From Flammeovirga sp. SJP92 (lineage in GTDB: Bacteria > Bacteroidota > Bacteroidia > Cytophagales > Flammeovirgaceae): a stretch of 64,000 nucleotides of DNA. Positions 34,956 through 44,728 of this stretch are shown here, in pieces (within the stretch, counting starts at the first letter, position 1; each line of letters begins with the position of its first letter). The translations under genes were made by a program, and so were the position numbers. The stretch spans positions 420,637-484,636 of the forward strand of contig NZ_LQAQ01000015.1 of NCBI RefSeq assembly GCF_001583495.1. The letters run 5' to 3'. Below the pieces are notes generated by a model that had not been told where the DNA came from, searched no databases, and was given only the letters and a program-made list of their open reading frames with translations.

Positions 34956-37646
34956 TTATTTTGTCTTACCGTAATATATATTTTCAATTAATGCAGTATT
35001 AACATCAACATTCATATTTTCATTATGGTCTTTGAAGAGAATTTGAAGTTTGTTCTTACCTGCATTCAGGTTCACCTTCATTCTATTGGAATTCCCGATG
35101 CTTGACCACTCATCTGTTCCTCTTTGTGCCATTACAATAGTCTCTGCTTCATCCCCATTGACCACCAATGCACGGATTGCACATTTATTATCTGTATTCC
35201 ATGGACCACTACCATTTGCATATGAGAACCAAACCACATAGTCACCGGCTTCTTTTACATTGAGTTCAAAGTTTACTTTCTTGTTTTTAGTCTTCGATAC
35301 TTCAACAACATTGCTTGGAGCTCCTTTGATCGTTACTTTTCGATCTACTTTAGCAACTTTAGCAATATTTTTCGACTGATAGTTATTGTTTAAAACAGGC
35401 TCCGAAATGTAGGATAAATAACCATATTTATCTACAGCTCTAACTGCGTATTCTTCTAGTCTATTTTTTAAGGGTGATAATTTGTATTCTGTTGAAGTTG
35501 GAGAAGCAACCACTTTTCCGTTCACTACAACTTCATACTTTACAGCTCCTTCAATTGCTTTCCAAGTCAAAGTTTCTCCTTTTAAATCGGCTTGAGGTGT
35601 TTTTAGATGGAACCTATTCGGCACTTTATTACTTGATGTACCTTCTGTAATATCATTGTCTGCCAATAGAATTTCAATTTTATGAGAACCTCCGTCTACT
35701 AAAGCAAGTGATTTTGAAGCCACTTCTTTTCCATCTACTTTGAAACTCTTGATTTGATTACCATAACCCACTAAAGCTATTGAAAGGTTATCATTCCATA
35801 ACTTTACATTATTTAGTTGCTTCTTGCCTCCATATACTTTTGGTACAACAGGATTGAATGTTAGAACCCCATTCTGATCTACATTAATTCCGAAGAACAC
35901 TTTATAAATCATTGCCATATTTCCAGACAAACTCCATAACATTTCATCAGAGTTCACTTCTGTTCCCATGTAATCACCATCTTCTGCCACAAAGTTTTCT
36001 TTGTTGGTCAAGAAAAGTGCCGCTGGTCTGTAAATAGAAGCCAAACCTTGCTCTAGTGCTGTACCGTTGGCTGCTTTTGCTGTCGCGATATTCCAGTAAG
36101 CCTGTACAAATGGCCAAATACCATTATTATGATAAGGAGGAATACCTGGAATTTGAGGGTAAACACACGCCGCTCCATAAGGAACGATTGGTGATTTTGC
36201 CACAATTTCTTTACTTCTTTCAGCATCACTCACATCAAAAATGATAGCTAAAGCTTCACCCAATGCTTCATATTTAGGTGCTAAAATCATTTCATTTCTA
36301 CCATACATATACTGTGCATAATAGCCTTCCTTCTCCATCCATAAGTGTTTGTTAATGGCCTTTTTCAAATCAATGGCTAAAGTAGAATAACGTTCCGCGT
36401 CTTTACTTTTCCCTAAAACACTAGCCATTCTTGAAGCAATATTCATAGCCTCAAAATGTACTACATTTGTCCCCAAATTCAATGATCTGTAAATATCGTT
36501 ATTATCCATCCATCTTGGATACGTTTGCTTTCTCCAGTCCAAGAAGGATGATTCACCTCTCATCAAACCTGTCTCCTCATCATAAACGACCAATATATCA
36601 TCTTCAATTGAATTTGAAATCACTTTATACGCCTCTTTCAACCATGCTTTATCACCTGTTACAGTATAGACATTCCAAGCTGCCAAAGCCCAAGTCATTC
36701 TATCAGAAGAAACTGGCCAAGCTCCACCAGAACCTGTGTCTTGAATCACACGGTTTCTCTTCACTTTCTTTCTTAATGAAGTAATCGCTCTATCAGGATC
36801 AAGAATTGACAAGCTCAATACAATAGAATAACTGATATCTCTTGTCCAGACACCGCCCCATTCTTTACCTGTTCTAAAAGTACCATCAGCTTCAGAATCC
36901 GCCACTAATTCATTTAATGCTAAATTATACAGAGCATTGATCAATGGAATATCTGAAGTGAACGTAGGGTATTTAGATATATTTTTTGAAGATTTCCATA
37001 CTGGTGAAGTTTGCTTTTCAGGATCTGGAGCATTCATCACAAAAGTAGCTTCATAAATACCATCTCCGTTGATGTCTTGTAGTTGCTCTCTTTCACTTAG
37101 ATTTTCAAAATCCCATCTAAGTGGAGCACTTCCTCCAGCAATAAATACCCCTTTGAAATCATCTTTATAGATTTTATCTCCATGCAGGTCTTCATAATAG
37201 CCTTTTTCCTTGAAAGCATTCAATACAGGTGACATATCCAATTTGAAAGTTACCTTTGTATTTTTTTCCAGCCAATCCATCGGGTCCACCTTTTCATCCA
37301 TTGCCCAAGGCTCTCCAAATTTGATGGTTTCAGTAGTAAATGCTCCATTTTCGGGTTTGATCACCACTCTATGGTTAATACCGTATGGAAGCTCATCGTC
37401 TTTACCATTGATACTAAACTTAAACTCCACTGCTCTGCTATACGCATCTTGCATCGGACTTTTGTAATTGGAAGTCATTTCTTTATCAGAAACCACCTTT
37501 GCTTCATATTTTCCTTGGATAACATGATCTTTGTACACTTTGTAAGTGTCAGAGGAGTATAATAATTCATTTTTCTGTTCTGAACATGCTGCAAAACCGC
37601 ATGCGAAAGTAAGTAATAAAACACTCTTATGGATGTATTTTTTCAT
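34956..37646 (-). CDS. Lipoprotein glycoside hydrolase-like protein, (alpha/alpha)6 barrel plus carbohydrate-binding domain
   Basis: A lipoprotein signal with Cys21 in the lipobox (FAAC) predicts outer-membrane anchoring. An N-terminal beta-rich domain (about 30-225) precedes a helical barrel (about 230-620) of the glycosidase type. Motifs are VWTRDISYS near residue 269, GGAWPVSSDRMTWALAAW, FLDWRKQTYPRWMD, GIWPFVQAYW and EVNSDEMLWS. An fnIII-like domain (about 700-770) and a CBM35/CBM6-like C-terminal domain (about 795-896) follow. I do not recognise the exact GH family; debranching enzymes and GH63/GH37-type barrels are the nearest. Length 896. A LacI-like operator lies 150 bases upstream. 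The substrate is unknown. Confidence 0.75.
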   Translation of the reverse strand: MKKYIHKSVLLLTFACGFAACSEQKNELLYSSDTYKVYKDHVIQGKYEAKVVSDKEMTSNYKSPMQDAYSRAVEFKFSINGKDDELPYGINHRVVIKPENGAFTTETIKFGEPWAMDEKVDPMDWLEKNTKVTFKLDMSPVLNAFKEKGYYEDLHGDKIYKDDFKGVFIAGGSAPLRWDFENLSEREQLQDINGDGIYEATFVMNAPDPEKQTSPVWKSSKNISKYPTFTSDIPLINALYNLALNELVADSEADGTFRTGKEWGGVWTRDISYSIVLSLSILDPDRAITSLRKKVKRNRVIQDTGSGGAWPVSSDRMTWALAAWNVYTVTGDKAWLKEAYKVISNSIEDDILVVYDEETGLMRGESSFLDWRKQTYPRWMDNNDIYRSLNLGTNVVHFEAMNIASRMASVLGKSKDAERYSTLAIDLKKAINKHLWMEKEGYYAQYMYGRNEMILAPKYEALGEALAIIFDVSDAERSKEIVAKSPIVPYGAACVYPQIPGIPPYHNNGIWPFVQAYWNIATAKAANGTALEQGLASIYRPAALFLTNKENFVAEDGDYMGTEVNSDEMLWSLSGNMAMIYKVFFGINVDQNGVLTFNPVVPKVYGGKKQLNNVKLWNDNLSIALVGYGNQIKSFKVDGKEVASKSLALVDGGSHKIEILLADNDITEGTSSNKVPNRFHLKTPQADLKGETLTWKAIEGAVKYEVVVNGKVVASPTSTEYKLSPLKNRLEEYAVRAVDKYGYLSYISEPVLNNNYQSKNIAKVAKVDRKVTIKGAPSNVVEVSKTKNKKVNFELNVKEAGDYVVWFSYANGSGPWNTDNKCAIRALVVNGDEAETIVMAQRGTDEWSSIGNSNRMKVNLNAGKNKLQILFKDHNENMNVDVNTALIENIYYGKTK

Positions 37647-37947
37647 TCTCGATATACTTGATAATTAAAGGTTTTCTTATTTAATGGTGAGTAGTTTGTA
37701 CTTTCAAAATAAACCTACTCATTGAAGTGGCACATAGCTTTGTCACTACGTACAATTTACAAACAGAATGTTCATACATACAATATGATTTTTATTGCAA
37801 TCGGTTACAACATCAATTCTTTTACATTTCTTATCAAAAGTATCCTAATACGCCACAGAGGTATATTCGTATTTCAATAAACCTTCTTGTTAATGCAATA
37901 ATTCTATCTTTCCTTTTTCAAAACATTTTGAAGAGTTGTGAAGTCCA
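37647..37947. other. 300-base intergenic region between divergent genes
   Basis: Separates the glycosidase lipoprotein (minus) from selO (plus). No coding sequence is credible. It contains the LacI-type palindrome at 37796-37809 described separately; the rest is A+T-rich without clear hairpins. Confidence 0.5.
37796..37809. promoter_or_regulatory. LacI/GalR-type operator candidate
   Basis: TGCAATCGGTTACA is an imperfect palindrome centred on CG, the shape of LacI/GalR operators. Its first eleven bases equal the site at 19695-19705 in front of glycogen synthase. It is about 150 bases from both flanking starts, so either gene could be the target, but the glycosidase is the more natural one. 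Confidence 0.5.
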
Positions 37948-39540
37948 ATGATTAACTTTGAATTAAAATCACGAATAGACATGCATCTCAACTTAAAAAA
38001 CACTTTCACTCAACTACCGGCTGATCCGGAAAAAGAAAATTATAGAAGACAGGTTATTAATGCTTGTTTTTCTTATGTTACCCCTAAGAAAACAGCTCAA
38101 CCTTTCATTATACATACATCGGATGAAATGCTTCAATCACTTGGCATTTCGAAAGAAGAAAGTCAATCTGATGAATTCAGAGATTTATTTACAGGCAACA
38201 GCACTTATCCCAACAGTACTCCCTTTGCCATGTGCTACGGAGGCCATCAATTTGGTCAGTGGGCAGGACAATTAGGAGACGGAAGGGCGATCAATCTTTT
38301 TGAAGTAGAACATAATGAAAAGTTATGGGCCGTTCAATTGAAAGGAGCTGGAGAAACTCCCTATTCAAGATCTGCAGATGGATTGGCTGTACTGAGATCC
38401 TCTATTAGAGAATACCTCTGCAGTGAAGCTATGTATCATTTAGGCATTCCCACTACCAGAGCTTTAAGTTTAGGTTTGTCTGGTGATGAAGTATTGAGAG
38501 ACGTCATGTACAATGGAAATTCTGCATATGAAAAAGGAGCTGTTGTATGCAGAGTAGCTGAATCTTTTGTAAGGTTTGGCAACTTTGAAATCTTGGCCGC
38601 TAATCAAGATCATGACACTTTAAAAAATCTGGCAGATTATGTGATTAAAGAATTCTATCCTCACCTTGGCACTCCTTCCAAAGAAACCTATTTAGCTTTC
38701 TTCAAAGAGGTAGCTGAAAGAAGTATGGAAATGGTATTGGCTTGGCAGAGAGTTGGTTTTGTTCATGGTGTGATGAACACTGATAATATGTCCATCTTAG
38801 GATTAACCATCGATTACGGTCCATATGGCTGGCTGGAAGGTTATGATTTTGGTTGGACTCCCAACACTACAGATTCACAATTTAAAAGGTATCGCTATGG
38901 TACACAAGGTGAAATTGTAGGATGGAATTTATTTAAATTGGCCAATGCAATTTACCCATTGATCGGTGAAGCTGAAGGTTTGCAAGATGCTTTAGAAGAT
39001 TACAAGGACAATTACATTCAGAGGTATAATAAAATGATGCTGGAAAAACTTGGTCTTTCTAAAGAATTTGAAGACGAAAGCATCTTCATCCAAGAGCTTG
39101 AAAAAGCATTACATAAAACTGAAACGGACATGACAATATTCTTTCGTTTACTATCAAATTTGAAGAAAGATAAAAGTCAAGATCCTCTTTCTGTTGTAAA
39201 AGACGCTTTTTATACTTGGGATGACTTAAATGATGAAATCAAAAGACAATGGAGCACTTGGTTTGAGAAATATTTTGAAAGACTTGCTATCGAAATAGAT
39301 TCAGATCAGGAAAGAAAAGAAAAAATGGATCAAGTTAACCCTAAATACGTGCTTAGAAACTACATGGCTCAATTGGCCATTGATGAAGCTGACAAGGGAA
39401 ATTATGAATTGATCGATGAGTTCTTCCAATTATTGAAACGACCTTATGATGAACAACCTGATAGTCAGAAGTGGTTTGCCAAAAGGCCAGACTGGGCTAG
39501 ACACAAAGTGGGCTGTTCTATGCTTTCTTGCAGCTCCTAA
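37948..39540 (+). CDS. selO: Protein adenylyltransferase SelO (YdiU/UPF0061)
   Basis: A pseudokinase-fold enzyme that transfers AMP to Ser/Thr/Tyr residues of redox proteins. The diagnostic stretch is present: YGGHQFGQWAGQLGDGRA near residue 100, KGAGETPYSR near residue 130 and REYLCSEAMYHLGIPTTRAL. The conserved MNTDNMSILGLTIDYGP active-site segment follows near residue 275. The C-terminal SCSS holds the cysteine that replaces selenocysteine of eukaryotic homologues. Length 530 is normal. Start at 37948 is uncertain; a second ATG at 37981 would drop 11 residues. Confidence 0.93.
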   Translation: MINFELKSRIDMHLNLKNTFTQLPADPEKENYRRQVINACFSYVTPKKTAQPFIIHTSDEMLQSLGISKEESQSDEFRDLFTGNSTYPNSTPFAMCYGGHQFGQWAGQLGDGRAINLFEVEHNEKLWAVQLKGAGETPYSRSADGLAVLRSSIREYLCSEAMYHLGIPTTRALSLGLSGDEVLRDVMYNGNSAYEKGAVVCRVAESFVRFGNFEILAANQDHDTLKNLADYVIKEFYPHLGTPSKETYLAFFKEVAERSMEMVLAWQRVGFVHGVMNTDNMSILGLTIDYGPYGWLEGYDFGWTPNTTDSQFKRYRYGTQGEIVGWNLFKLANAIYPLIGEAEGLQDALEDYKDNYIQRYNKMMLEKLGLSKEFEDESIFIQELEKALHKTETDMTIFFRLLSNLKKDKSQDPLSVVKDAFYTWDDLNDEIKRQWSTWFEKYFERLAIEIDSDQERKEKMDQVNPKYVLRNYMAQLAIDEADKGNYELIDEFFQLLKRPYDEQPDSQKWFAKRPDWARHKVGCSMLSCSS

Positions 39541-39591
39541 TTTGCAAGAAAATTTTAACTAGAATAAAAGGGGCTTTTTCATTGTAATTTA

Positions 39592-39599
39592 TAACTTTG
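39592..39599 (+). promoter_or_regulatory. -7 element upstream of pyrF
   Basis: TAACTTTG matches TAnnTTTG exactly, about 90 bases before the pyrF ATG. The leader holds a short hairpin (about 39643-39671) without a U run. Confidence 0.45.
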
Positions 39600-39691
39600 C
39601 ATAATTTGAGTGCGTTTTTGATACTCAGATAGGTCTATTTTATAATGAAGAAGCCTTTTTGCTTCTTATTCTAGTAACCATATATAGCGTC

Positions 39692-40507
39692 ATGACAAAG
39701 CAAGAACTTTTTGATGAGATCAAGAAAAAAGAAAGTTTTTTATGTGTAGGATTAGATACTGATCCTAATAAAATTCCAGCTCATCTACAGAAAGAAGAGG
39801 ATCCTATTTTTGCTTTTAACAAACAAATTATTGATGCTACAGCTGATTACTGTGTGTCATACAAACCCAACATTGCCTTCTACGAATCTTTAGGGCCAAA
39901 AGGTTGGGAATCCCTCCAAAAGACATTAGAATATATGCCTAAATCTCATTTCTCTATTGCAGATGCAAAAAGAGGAGATATTGGCAACACTTCAAATATG
40001 TATGCGAAAGCGTTTTTTGAAAACATGTCTTTCGATTCTATCACAGTCGCTCCATATATGGGTGAAGACTCTGTCACGCCGTTTTTAATGAATGGAAAAT
40101 GGGTAATTGTTTTGGCACACACTTCTAACAAAGGCGGACTTGATTTTCAAAGAATTGTCAATCAAGAAACTGGAAATTATTTATTCCAAGATGTCATTCT
40201 AAAGAACAGAGAGTGGGCTTCAAGTGAACAATTGATGTTTGTGGTGGGTGCCACAAGAGCTGAAAGTTTGCTTGATGTCAGAAAAGTAGCTCCAGACAAC
40301 TTCCTTTTAGTACCTGGAGTTGGTGCTCAAGGAGGCGACTTACAAGGTGTAGCAAAATATGGAATGACCAAAGAATGCGGTCTGTTAGTCAACTCTTCTA
40401 GAGGAATTATTTACGCTTCAAATGGAGAAGATTTTGCGGATGTGGCAAGACAAGAAGCGAAAAAACTGAGAGATGAAATGTCTCAGTTATTGGACCAATA
40501 TTTATAA
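39692..40507 (+). CDS. pyrF: Orotidine 5'-phosphate decarboxylase (type 2)
   Basis: Last step of UMP synthesis: decarboxylation of OMP. Signature segments are [25 protein letters not shown] and the active-site [13 protein letters not shown] (Asp-x-Lys-x-x-Asp) near residue 92. A phosphate-binding [10 protein letters not shown] follows near residue 208. At 271 residues it is the longer PyrF2 type common in Bacteroidota. I use the ATG at 39692, as a TTG at 39659 would add 11 unconserved residues. No other pyrimidine genes are near. Confidence 0.94.
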   Translation: MTKQELFDEIKKKESFLCVGLDTDPNKIPAHLQKEEDPIFAFNKQIIDATADYCVSYKPNIAFYESLGPKGWESLQKTLEYMPKSHFSIADAKRGDIGNTSNMYAKAFFENMSFDSITVAPYMGEDSVTPFLMNGKWVIVLAHTSNKGGLDFQRIVNQETGNYLFQDVILKNREWASSEQLMFVVGATRAESLLDVRKVAPDNFLLVPGVGAQGGDLQGVAKYGMTKECGLLVNSSRGIIYASNGEDFADVARQEAKKLRDEMSQLLDQYL

Positions 40508-40598
40508 GCATAAACTATAGTTGAGTCTTCCCCTGACTAGGTGTGATGTTGGGTGAAGGTTCAGCTATTCTATATAACAACATATAAGCAACAATAGT

Positions 40599-41594
40599 AT
40601 GAGTAATGCAAAAATTGCAGGTTTAGGATTTTATGTTCCTGAACAAGTGGTAACCAACGACGACCTAGCACAAAAGATTACAACTTCAGACGAGTGGATT
40701 CGTGAACGATCAGGTATTGAGGAACGTAGATATGCCGCTCCTGATCAAACCAACTATCATTTAGCGGCAGAAGCAACGAAAGAAGCTTTGGCAATGGCCG
40801 AAATGGAACCGAAAGACATTGATATGATCATTTATTGTACGTTGAGTGCTGATTATATCTTCCCAGGTTCTGGTGTTTTATTACAAAGAGAGTTGGGGTT
40901 CAGAACTGTCCCTGCCTTAGATATCCGTCAACAATGTTCTGGTTTTGTATATGGAATTTCTATTGCTGATCAATACATCAAATCAGGCATGTATAAAAAT
41001 GTGCTTGTTGTAGGATCTGAAATTCATTCACGTGGATTAGATTTTAGTGATGAAGGTCGTGCTGTAACTGTATTATTTGGTGATGGCGCTGGTGCTACAA
41101 TTCTTTCTGCGACAGATGAAGATTGCGGTATTTTGTCTACTCATATGCACTCTGAAGGTGAGTTTGCTGAAAAGCTAGCTGTAATTGATCCAGGTTTCAC
41201 AAAGCCTGAAAGAAACAATCCTGATTATTGGAAGCCAGGTGGTTCTGCATTCCCTTATATGGACGGTCAATTGGTATTTAAAAATGCTGTAGTTCGTTTC
41301 CAAGAAGTGATTGCTGAAGCTTTAGCCGCCAATAACTTAAAACCTTCAGATATTGACTTGCTTGTGCCTCATCAGGCCAACTTAAGAATCTCCAACTTTG
41401 TACAGGCAAAAATGGGATTGCCTGATGAGAAAGTGATCAACACCATCCAAAAGTACGGCAACACTACTGCCGCTTCTATTCCAATCAGTTTAACAACTGC
41501 ATTCAAACAAGGTAGAATCAAGAAAGGTGATTTAATTTGTCTTGCCGCTTTTGGTTCAGGTTTCACTTGGGCATCTGCCATTATTAAATGGTAA
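40599..41594 (+). CDS. fabH: 3-oxoacyl-ACP synthase III (KAS III)
   Basis: Starts fatty-acid elongation by condensing acyl-CoA with malonyl-ACP. The full catalytic triad is visible: Cys113 in RQQCSGF, His258 in VPHQAN and Asn288 in KYGNTTAAS. The C-terminal GAFGSGFTW-like end (AAFGSGFTWAS) is typical. 331 residues. Bacteroidota usually hold several FabH-like paralogues, so a role in a secondary pathway is possible, although nothing nearby suggests one. Ends at a strong bidirectional terminator. Confidence 0.93.
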   Translation: MSNAKIAGLGFYVPEQVVTNDDLAQKITTSDEWIRERSGIEERRYAAPDQTNYHLAAEATKEALAMAEMEPKDIDMIIYCTLSADYIFPGSGVLLQRELGFRTVPALDIRQQCSGFVYGISIADQYIKSGMYKNVLVVGSEIHSRGLDFSDEGRAVTVLFGDGAGATILSATDEDCGILSTHMHSEGEFAEKLAVIDPGFTKPERNNPDYWKPGGSAFPYMDGQLVFKNAVVRFQEVIAEALAANNLKPSDIDLLVPHQANLRISNFVQAKMGLPDEKVINTIQKYGNTTAASIPISLTTAFKQGRIKKGDLICLAAFGSGFTWASAIIKW

Positions 41595-41612
41595 TGAAAA
41601 AATAATAAACAC

Positions 41613-41647
41613 AAAAAAGGCAACACCTACAGGATGTTGCCTTTTTT
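41613..41647. terminator. Bidirectional terminator
   Basis: A 13-base perfect stem (41613-41625 with 41635-41647) flanked by A on one side and T on the other sits between convergent genes and can end transcripts from both directions. Confidence 0.92.
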
Positions 41648-41663
41648 GATTGTATTGTGATGA

Positions 41664-42428
41664 TTATTTATTACTGATTGTAATGACCATCTCTGTTCCT
41701 TTATCTTCTTGAGTATTCATTTCGAAAGTGGCGTCTTGAGATTCCAAAATCTTCTGAGCCATCTCTAATGCTTTCAATTCATCAGGATTCTGCCCTTTAT
41801 ACCCCCAACCTTGTCCATTGTCAGAAATGCTAATTTGAGCTTCTCCCATTGATGCATACAATGAAAGTGTCACTTTTCCATTTCCTTTAATAGTTTTGGC
41901 AGAGCAACGAATTAACGCACCCAAAGATTTTGTAAACAGATTTTGGTTAACTGTTACCTTTGGCGCACCTCCGATTTGTGTCACAATGCTTACATTATCA
42001 GGCAAAGAATGCTTTACGCTCTCAATAGTGTCTTCCAACAACTCCTTGGGATGCATTTCTTTTTTCTTTCCAATGTTGTGTGTAGAAGCAATAGTCAAAT
42101 CTTCCAAGTCGTCATTCTCCTCCACTTCCAGCATTTTATTACTTGACATTGCCTGTAAACGGGAAGATTGGAAGGCTGAAACTTCCTCCTGCACTTCATT
42201 GACTTTCGGTTTGTTAACCTTAGGAGGGTTAATCTTCTGTGCTTCCTGTTCTTTTAATTTTTCTTCCAGATAAGCAATTTTTTCTTTTTGAGCATAATAC
42301 GAACGCTTGCTGACTTTGTATTGTTTTCTTCGCACCAGCTCTAATATTATTATTAAAATTACTAATAATGCTATCACTACCAACCACAAGGCTCTTTCTA
42401 TTGTAGGATCATTCATCTCTATGTTCAT
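41664..42428 (-). CDS. Membrane-anchored HATPase-like protein, degenerate histidine-kinase relative
   Basis: A membrane helix at about 13-31 is followed by a coiled coil (about 40-65), a low-complexity linker and a C-terminal HATPase_c-type domain (about 130-254). The G1 box DNGQGWG is clear near residue 202 and the G2-like GTEMVI near the end. The phosphoacceptor histidine domain is missing. The N box reads LGALIRCSAKTI, so the Mg-binding Asn is not at its usual place. ATP hydrolysis or kinase action is therefore doubtful; it may bind nucleotide or be a structural partner. No response regulator is adjacent. Confidence 0.7.
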   Translation of the reverse strand: MNIEMNDPTIERALWLVVIALLVILIIILELVRRKQYKVSKRSYYAQKEKIAYLEEKLKEQEAQKINPPKVNKPKVNEVQEEVSAFQSSRLQAMSSNKMLEVEENDDLEDLTIASTHNIGKKKEMHPKELLEDTIESVKHSLPDNVSIVTQIGGAPKVTVNQNLFTKSLGALIRCSAKTIKGNGKVTLSLYASMGEAQISISDNGQGWGYKGQNPDELKALEMAQKILESQDATFEMNTQEDKGTEMVITISNK

Positions 42429-42467
42429 TTTTTAGCTTAACCCTAAAATTATCGGCGGCTGATGAGA

Positions 42468-43499
42468 TCATTCAAAAATTTTGATCCCTTCAGTACAATT
42501 TTTACAAATATCTATATTCTCCCTCCCTTCCAATAACTGCTTTCTAAAATTAGTATATGAAGGAGCATTCCAAATATCCAAAAATCTAATATAATCATTT
42601 TTTAAAGACCCTAATACATGTTCTGCATCTTTATCAAAACAACAAGGAGCCACTTTTCCGTCCCAAGTCAACACTGCCGAATGCCACATTCTCCAACAAC
42701 TTCTCTCCAAACTTCCTTTAAAAGAAAAAGTGCCATCTGAATTCTCTTTATATCTTGAGTATTTTTTGATGCTGGGAATCAACGGAGAACCATTTTCATA
42801 ATCATAAATCTGAGCTGTTTTGAAAACGATTTTATCCACTCCCATACTATTGGCTAACTGTTCAGCTTCTTCAATTTGATGCTCATTGGGTTTCACAACA
42901 AGAAATTGAAACACGATTCTTGGAGTTGCACTATTTAACTTCTTTTTCCATTCAATTACTTTATTTGTTCCTTCCAGCACCTTATTGAGGTTACCTCCAA
43001 TTCTATATTGTTCATACACCTCCTGTGTGATGCCATCTAAAGAAACAATCAATTGATCCAAACCCGATTCAACCGTTTCCTTGGCCACTTGATCTGAAAA
43101 GTAATGAGCATTGGTGGAGGTTGAAGTATAAATACCAGCTTGATGTGCCAATTTGACCATCTGAAGGAACTTTGGGTGCAGAAATGGTTCCCCTTGGAAA
43201 TAAAAAGTCAGATAAATCAAGGTATCTTTTAATTCATCAATCAACTGTTTGAACATACTGACAGATAGCATGCCCGTAGGCCTTGTAAAAGATCTCAATC
43301 CACTGGGACACTCAGGGCATCTTAAATTACAAGAAGTTGTCGGTTCAATTGAAAGACTTATTGGTTTGCCAAGATGAATTGGTCTTTTCAACCACTTCGA
43401 TAAATAAAAAGTGATCAACACCAAAAAAGCATTCCATAATTTTCGAATAGAAATTTTTCGGATTAATACCTTAGTCTCAACAATCTTTTGATTAAACAT
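42468..43499 (-). CDS. Radical SAM/SPASM-domain protein
   Basis: A radical S-adenosylmethionine enzyme with the CNLRCPEC motif (CxxxCxxC) near residue 58, binding the [4Fe-4S] cluster that cleaves SAM. A C-terminal SPASM-like region carries additional cysteines (CWRMWHS, APCCFD and DICKNC) for auxiliary clusters. Such enzymes modify peptides or other substrates, or act as anaerobic sulfatase-maturation-like proteins. No small precursor peptide is seen next to it, so the substrate is unknown. I use the ATG at 43499; a TTG at 43517 is less likely. Confidence 0.88.
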   Translation of the reverse strand: MFNQKIVETKVLIRKISIRKLWNAFLVLITFYLSKWLKRPIHLGKPISLSIEPTTSCNLRCPECPSGLRSFTRPTGMLSVSMFKQLIDELKDTLIYLTFYFQGEPFLHPKFLQMVKLAHQAGIYTSTSTNAHYFSDQVAKETVESGLDQLIVSLDGITQEVYEQYRIGGNLNKVLEGTNKVIEWKKKLNSATPRIVFQFLVVKPNEHQIEEAEQLANSMGVDKIVFKTAQIYDYENGSPLIPSIKKYSRYKENSDGTFSFKGSLERSCWRMWHSAVLTWDGKVAPCCFDKDAEHVLGSLKNDYIRFLDIWNAPSYTNFRKQLLEGRENIDICKNCTEGIKIFE

Positions 43500-43710
43500 T
43501 CTAACTTTGTATGTCAAATTAGTTTTCTATATTGAAAATATGTTGGCCAAAATACCAAACATATACCATTTTTAATTACTCAAAAATGCTTGTTTAAACG
43601 ATAAAAAAAAATTATTTTTTATTTAGTAACCGTAAAATAACTACAATAAATAGATTAAGTCATTTTAGTTCGGTTACTTAGCATTCTTGTTTTTAGAACA
43701 AATTTAACCA

Positions 43711-44718
43711 ATGAAAAGTAGTAAGCTTTCTTTTTTAAGATACCTTCTAATAGATAAACTCATCCGCAGTAAACAATATCCTTTTCCTTCCAAGCAAAGG
43801 TTACTGGATAAGTGCAGTGAGGAATTTGGAGTCAACTCTCCATCCACTATTGAAAAAGATATTCAGGCTCTCAGGTATGAGTTTGATGCCCCTTTGGCCT
43901 ATAATAAAAAAGAAGGAGGCTATTACTATACAGATTCTTCTTACAAACTGCTTGGAGTAAGTTTAACAGGAGAACACTTGGAGGCATTAAATTTTGTAGA
44001 AACTTTCCTTGAGGAATTCAAAGATCTTCCTGTACTAGGCAGTTTCTCAACGGCTGTGGATAAAGTGTTAGATGGTTTAGAAATCACAAAAAAGTTCAAG
44101 AACGAGAAAAAGGAACAGTTTGAAAACTATATTCAAATTGAAAAGTCTTTATATACAAAAGGCACTTCTATTTTTTCTGAATTGATTTCGGCTACCAAAG
44201 ATCATAAAGTTATCAACGTTGCCTACAAAAAATTTGGAGCGTTGTACGAAGACAATTACACTTTTCACCCATACCTGCTCAAGGAATTTAAAGGGTTGTG
44301 GTATATCACTGGTTATGCAGAAAATAGACAAGGTATAAGAACATTGGCTATTGACAGAGTTCAAGGCATAGAATTACAGTCTCAATTGATATTTTTCGAA
44401 CCTCATCAAGTAGATTTCAACAGAGATGTTTATTTTGAAAACTGTTTGGGTGTAACCTTAAAAGGCAATCCGCAGGAAATTCGATTACTCTTCAACGGTG
44501 AGTTTGCTGCCAACTTTATAAAAAATACGCCTATACATGAGACGCAGGAAATTATTGCTGAAAATCACAACGGTTTAGAAATAAAACTACGTTTGGTAGA
44601 CAACATGGAGTTACGATCTATGATCTTAAGCTGGGGCAATCAGGTAGAAGTACTTTCTCCATTTGCTTTAAGAAAAGGAATCGCCAACGAAATAAAAAAA
44701 TTAGCTCAAAGGTATTAA
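43711..44718 (+). CDS. WYL-domain transcriptional regulator
   Basis: A DNA-binding regulator of 335 residues. The winged helix-turn-helix lies at about 5-75 (RYLLIDKLI, NSPSTIEKDIQALR), with a WYL ligand-sensing domain at about 160-245 (YTFHPYLLKEFKGLWYITGYAE, IRTLAIDRV) and a C-terminal WCX-like extension. WYL proteins often bind nucleotides or nucleic acids and regulate defence and stress genes. Here it lies 10 bases before an AcpH-type gene and heads a short gene run. It may regulate that run. No obvious defence system is adjacent. Confidence 0.88.
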   Translation: MKSSKLSFLRYLLIDKLIRSKQYPFPSKQRLLDKCSEEFGVNSPSTIEKDIQALRYEFDAPLAYNKKEGGYYYTDSSYKLLGVSLTGEHLEALNFVETFLEEFKDLPVLGSFSTAVDKVLDGLEITKKFKNEKKEQFENYIQIEKSLYTKGTSIFSELISATKDHKVINVAYKKFGALYEDNYTFHPYLLKEFKGLWYITGYAENRQGIRTLAIDRVQGIELQSQLIFFEPHQVDFNRDVYFENCLGVTLKGNPQEIRLLFNGEFAANFIKNTPIHETQEIIAENHNGLEIKLRLVDNMELRSMILSWGNQVEVLSPFALRKGIANEIKKLAQRY

Positions 44719-44728
44719 AGAATAGAAT

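Noticed and set aside
34956..37646. Assignment of the lipoprotein glycosidase to a specific GH family such as GH63 or GH37
   Set aside because: The family signature motifs of those families were not found; only the fold type and context are supported.
37727..37951. A 74-codon frame in the selO upstream region
   Set aside because: It reads through A+T-rich intergenic sequence with unnatural composition and includes the operator-like site.
43502..43509. TAACTTTG matching the -7 promoter consensus on the plus strand
   Set aside because: It overlaps the start of the radical SAM gene, has no -33 element at the right distance and lies 200 bases from the next plus-strand gene.
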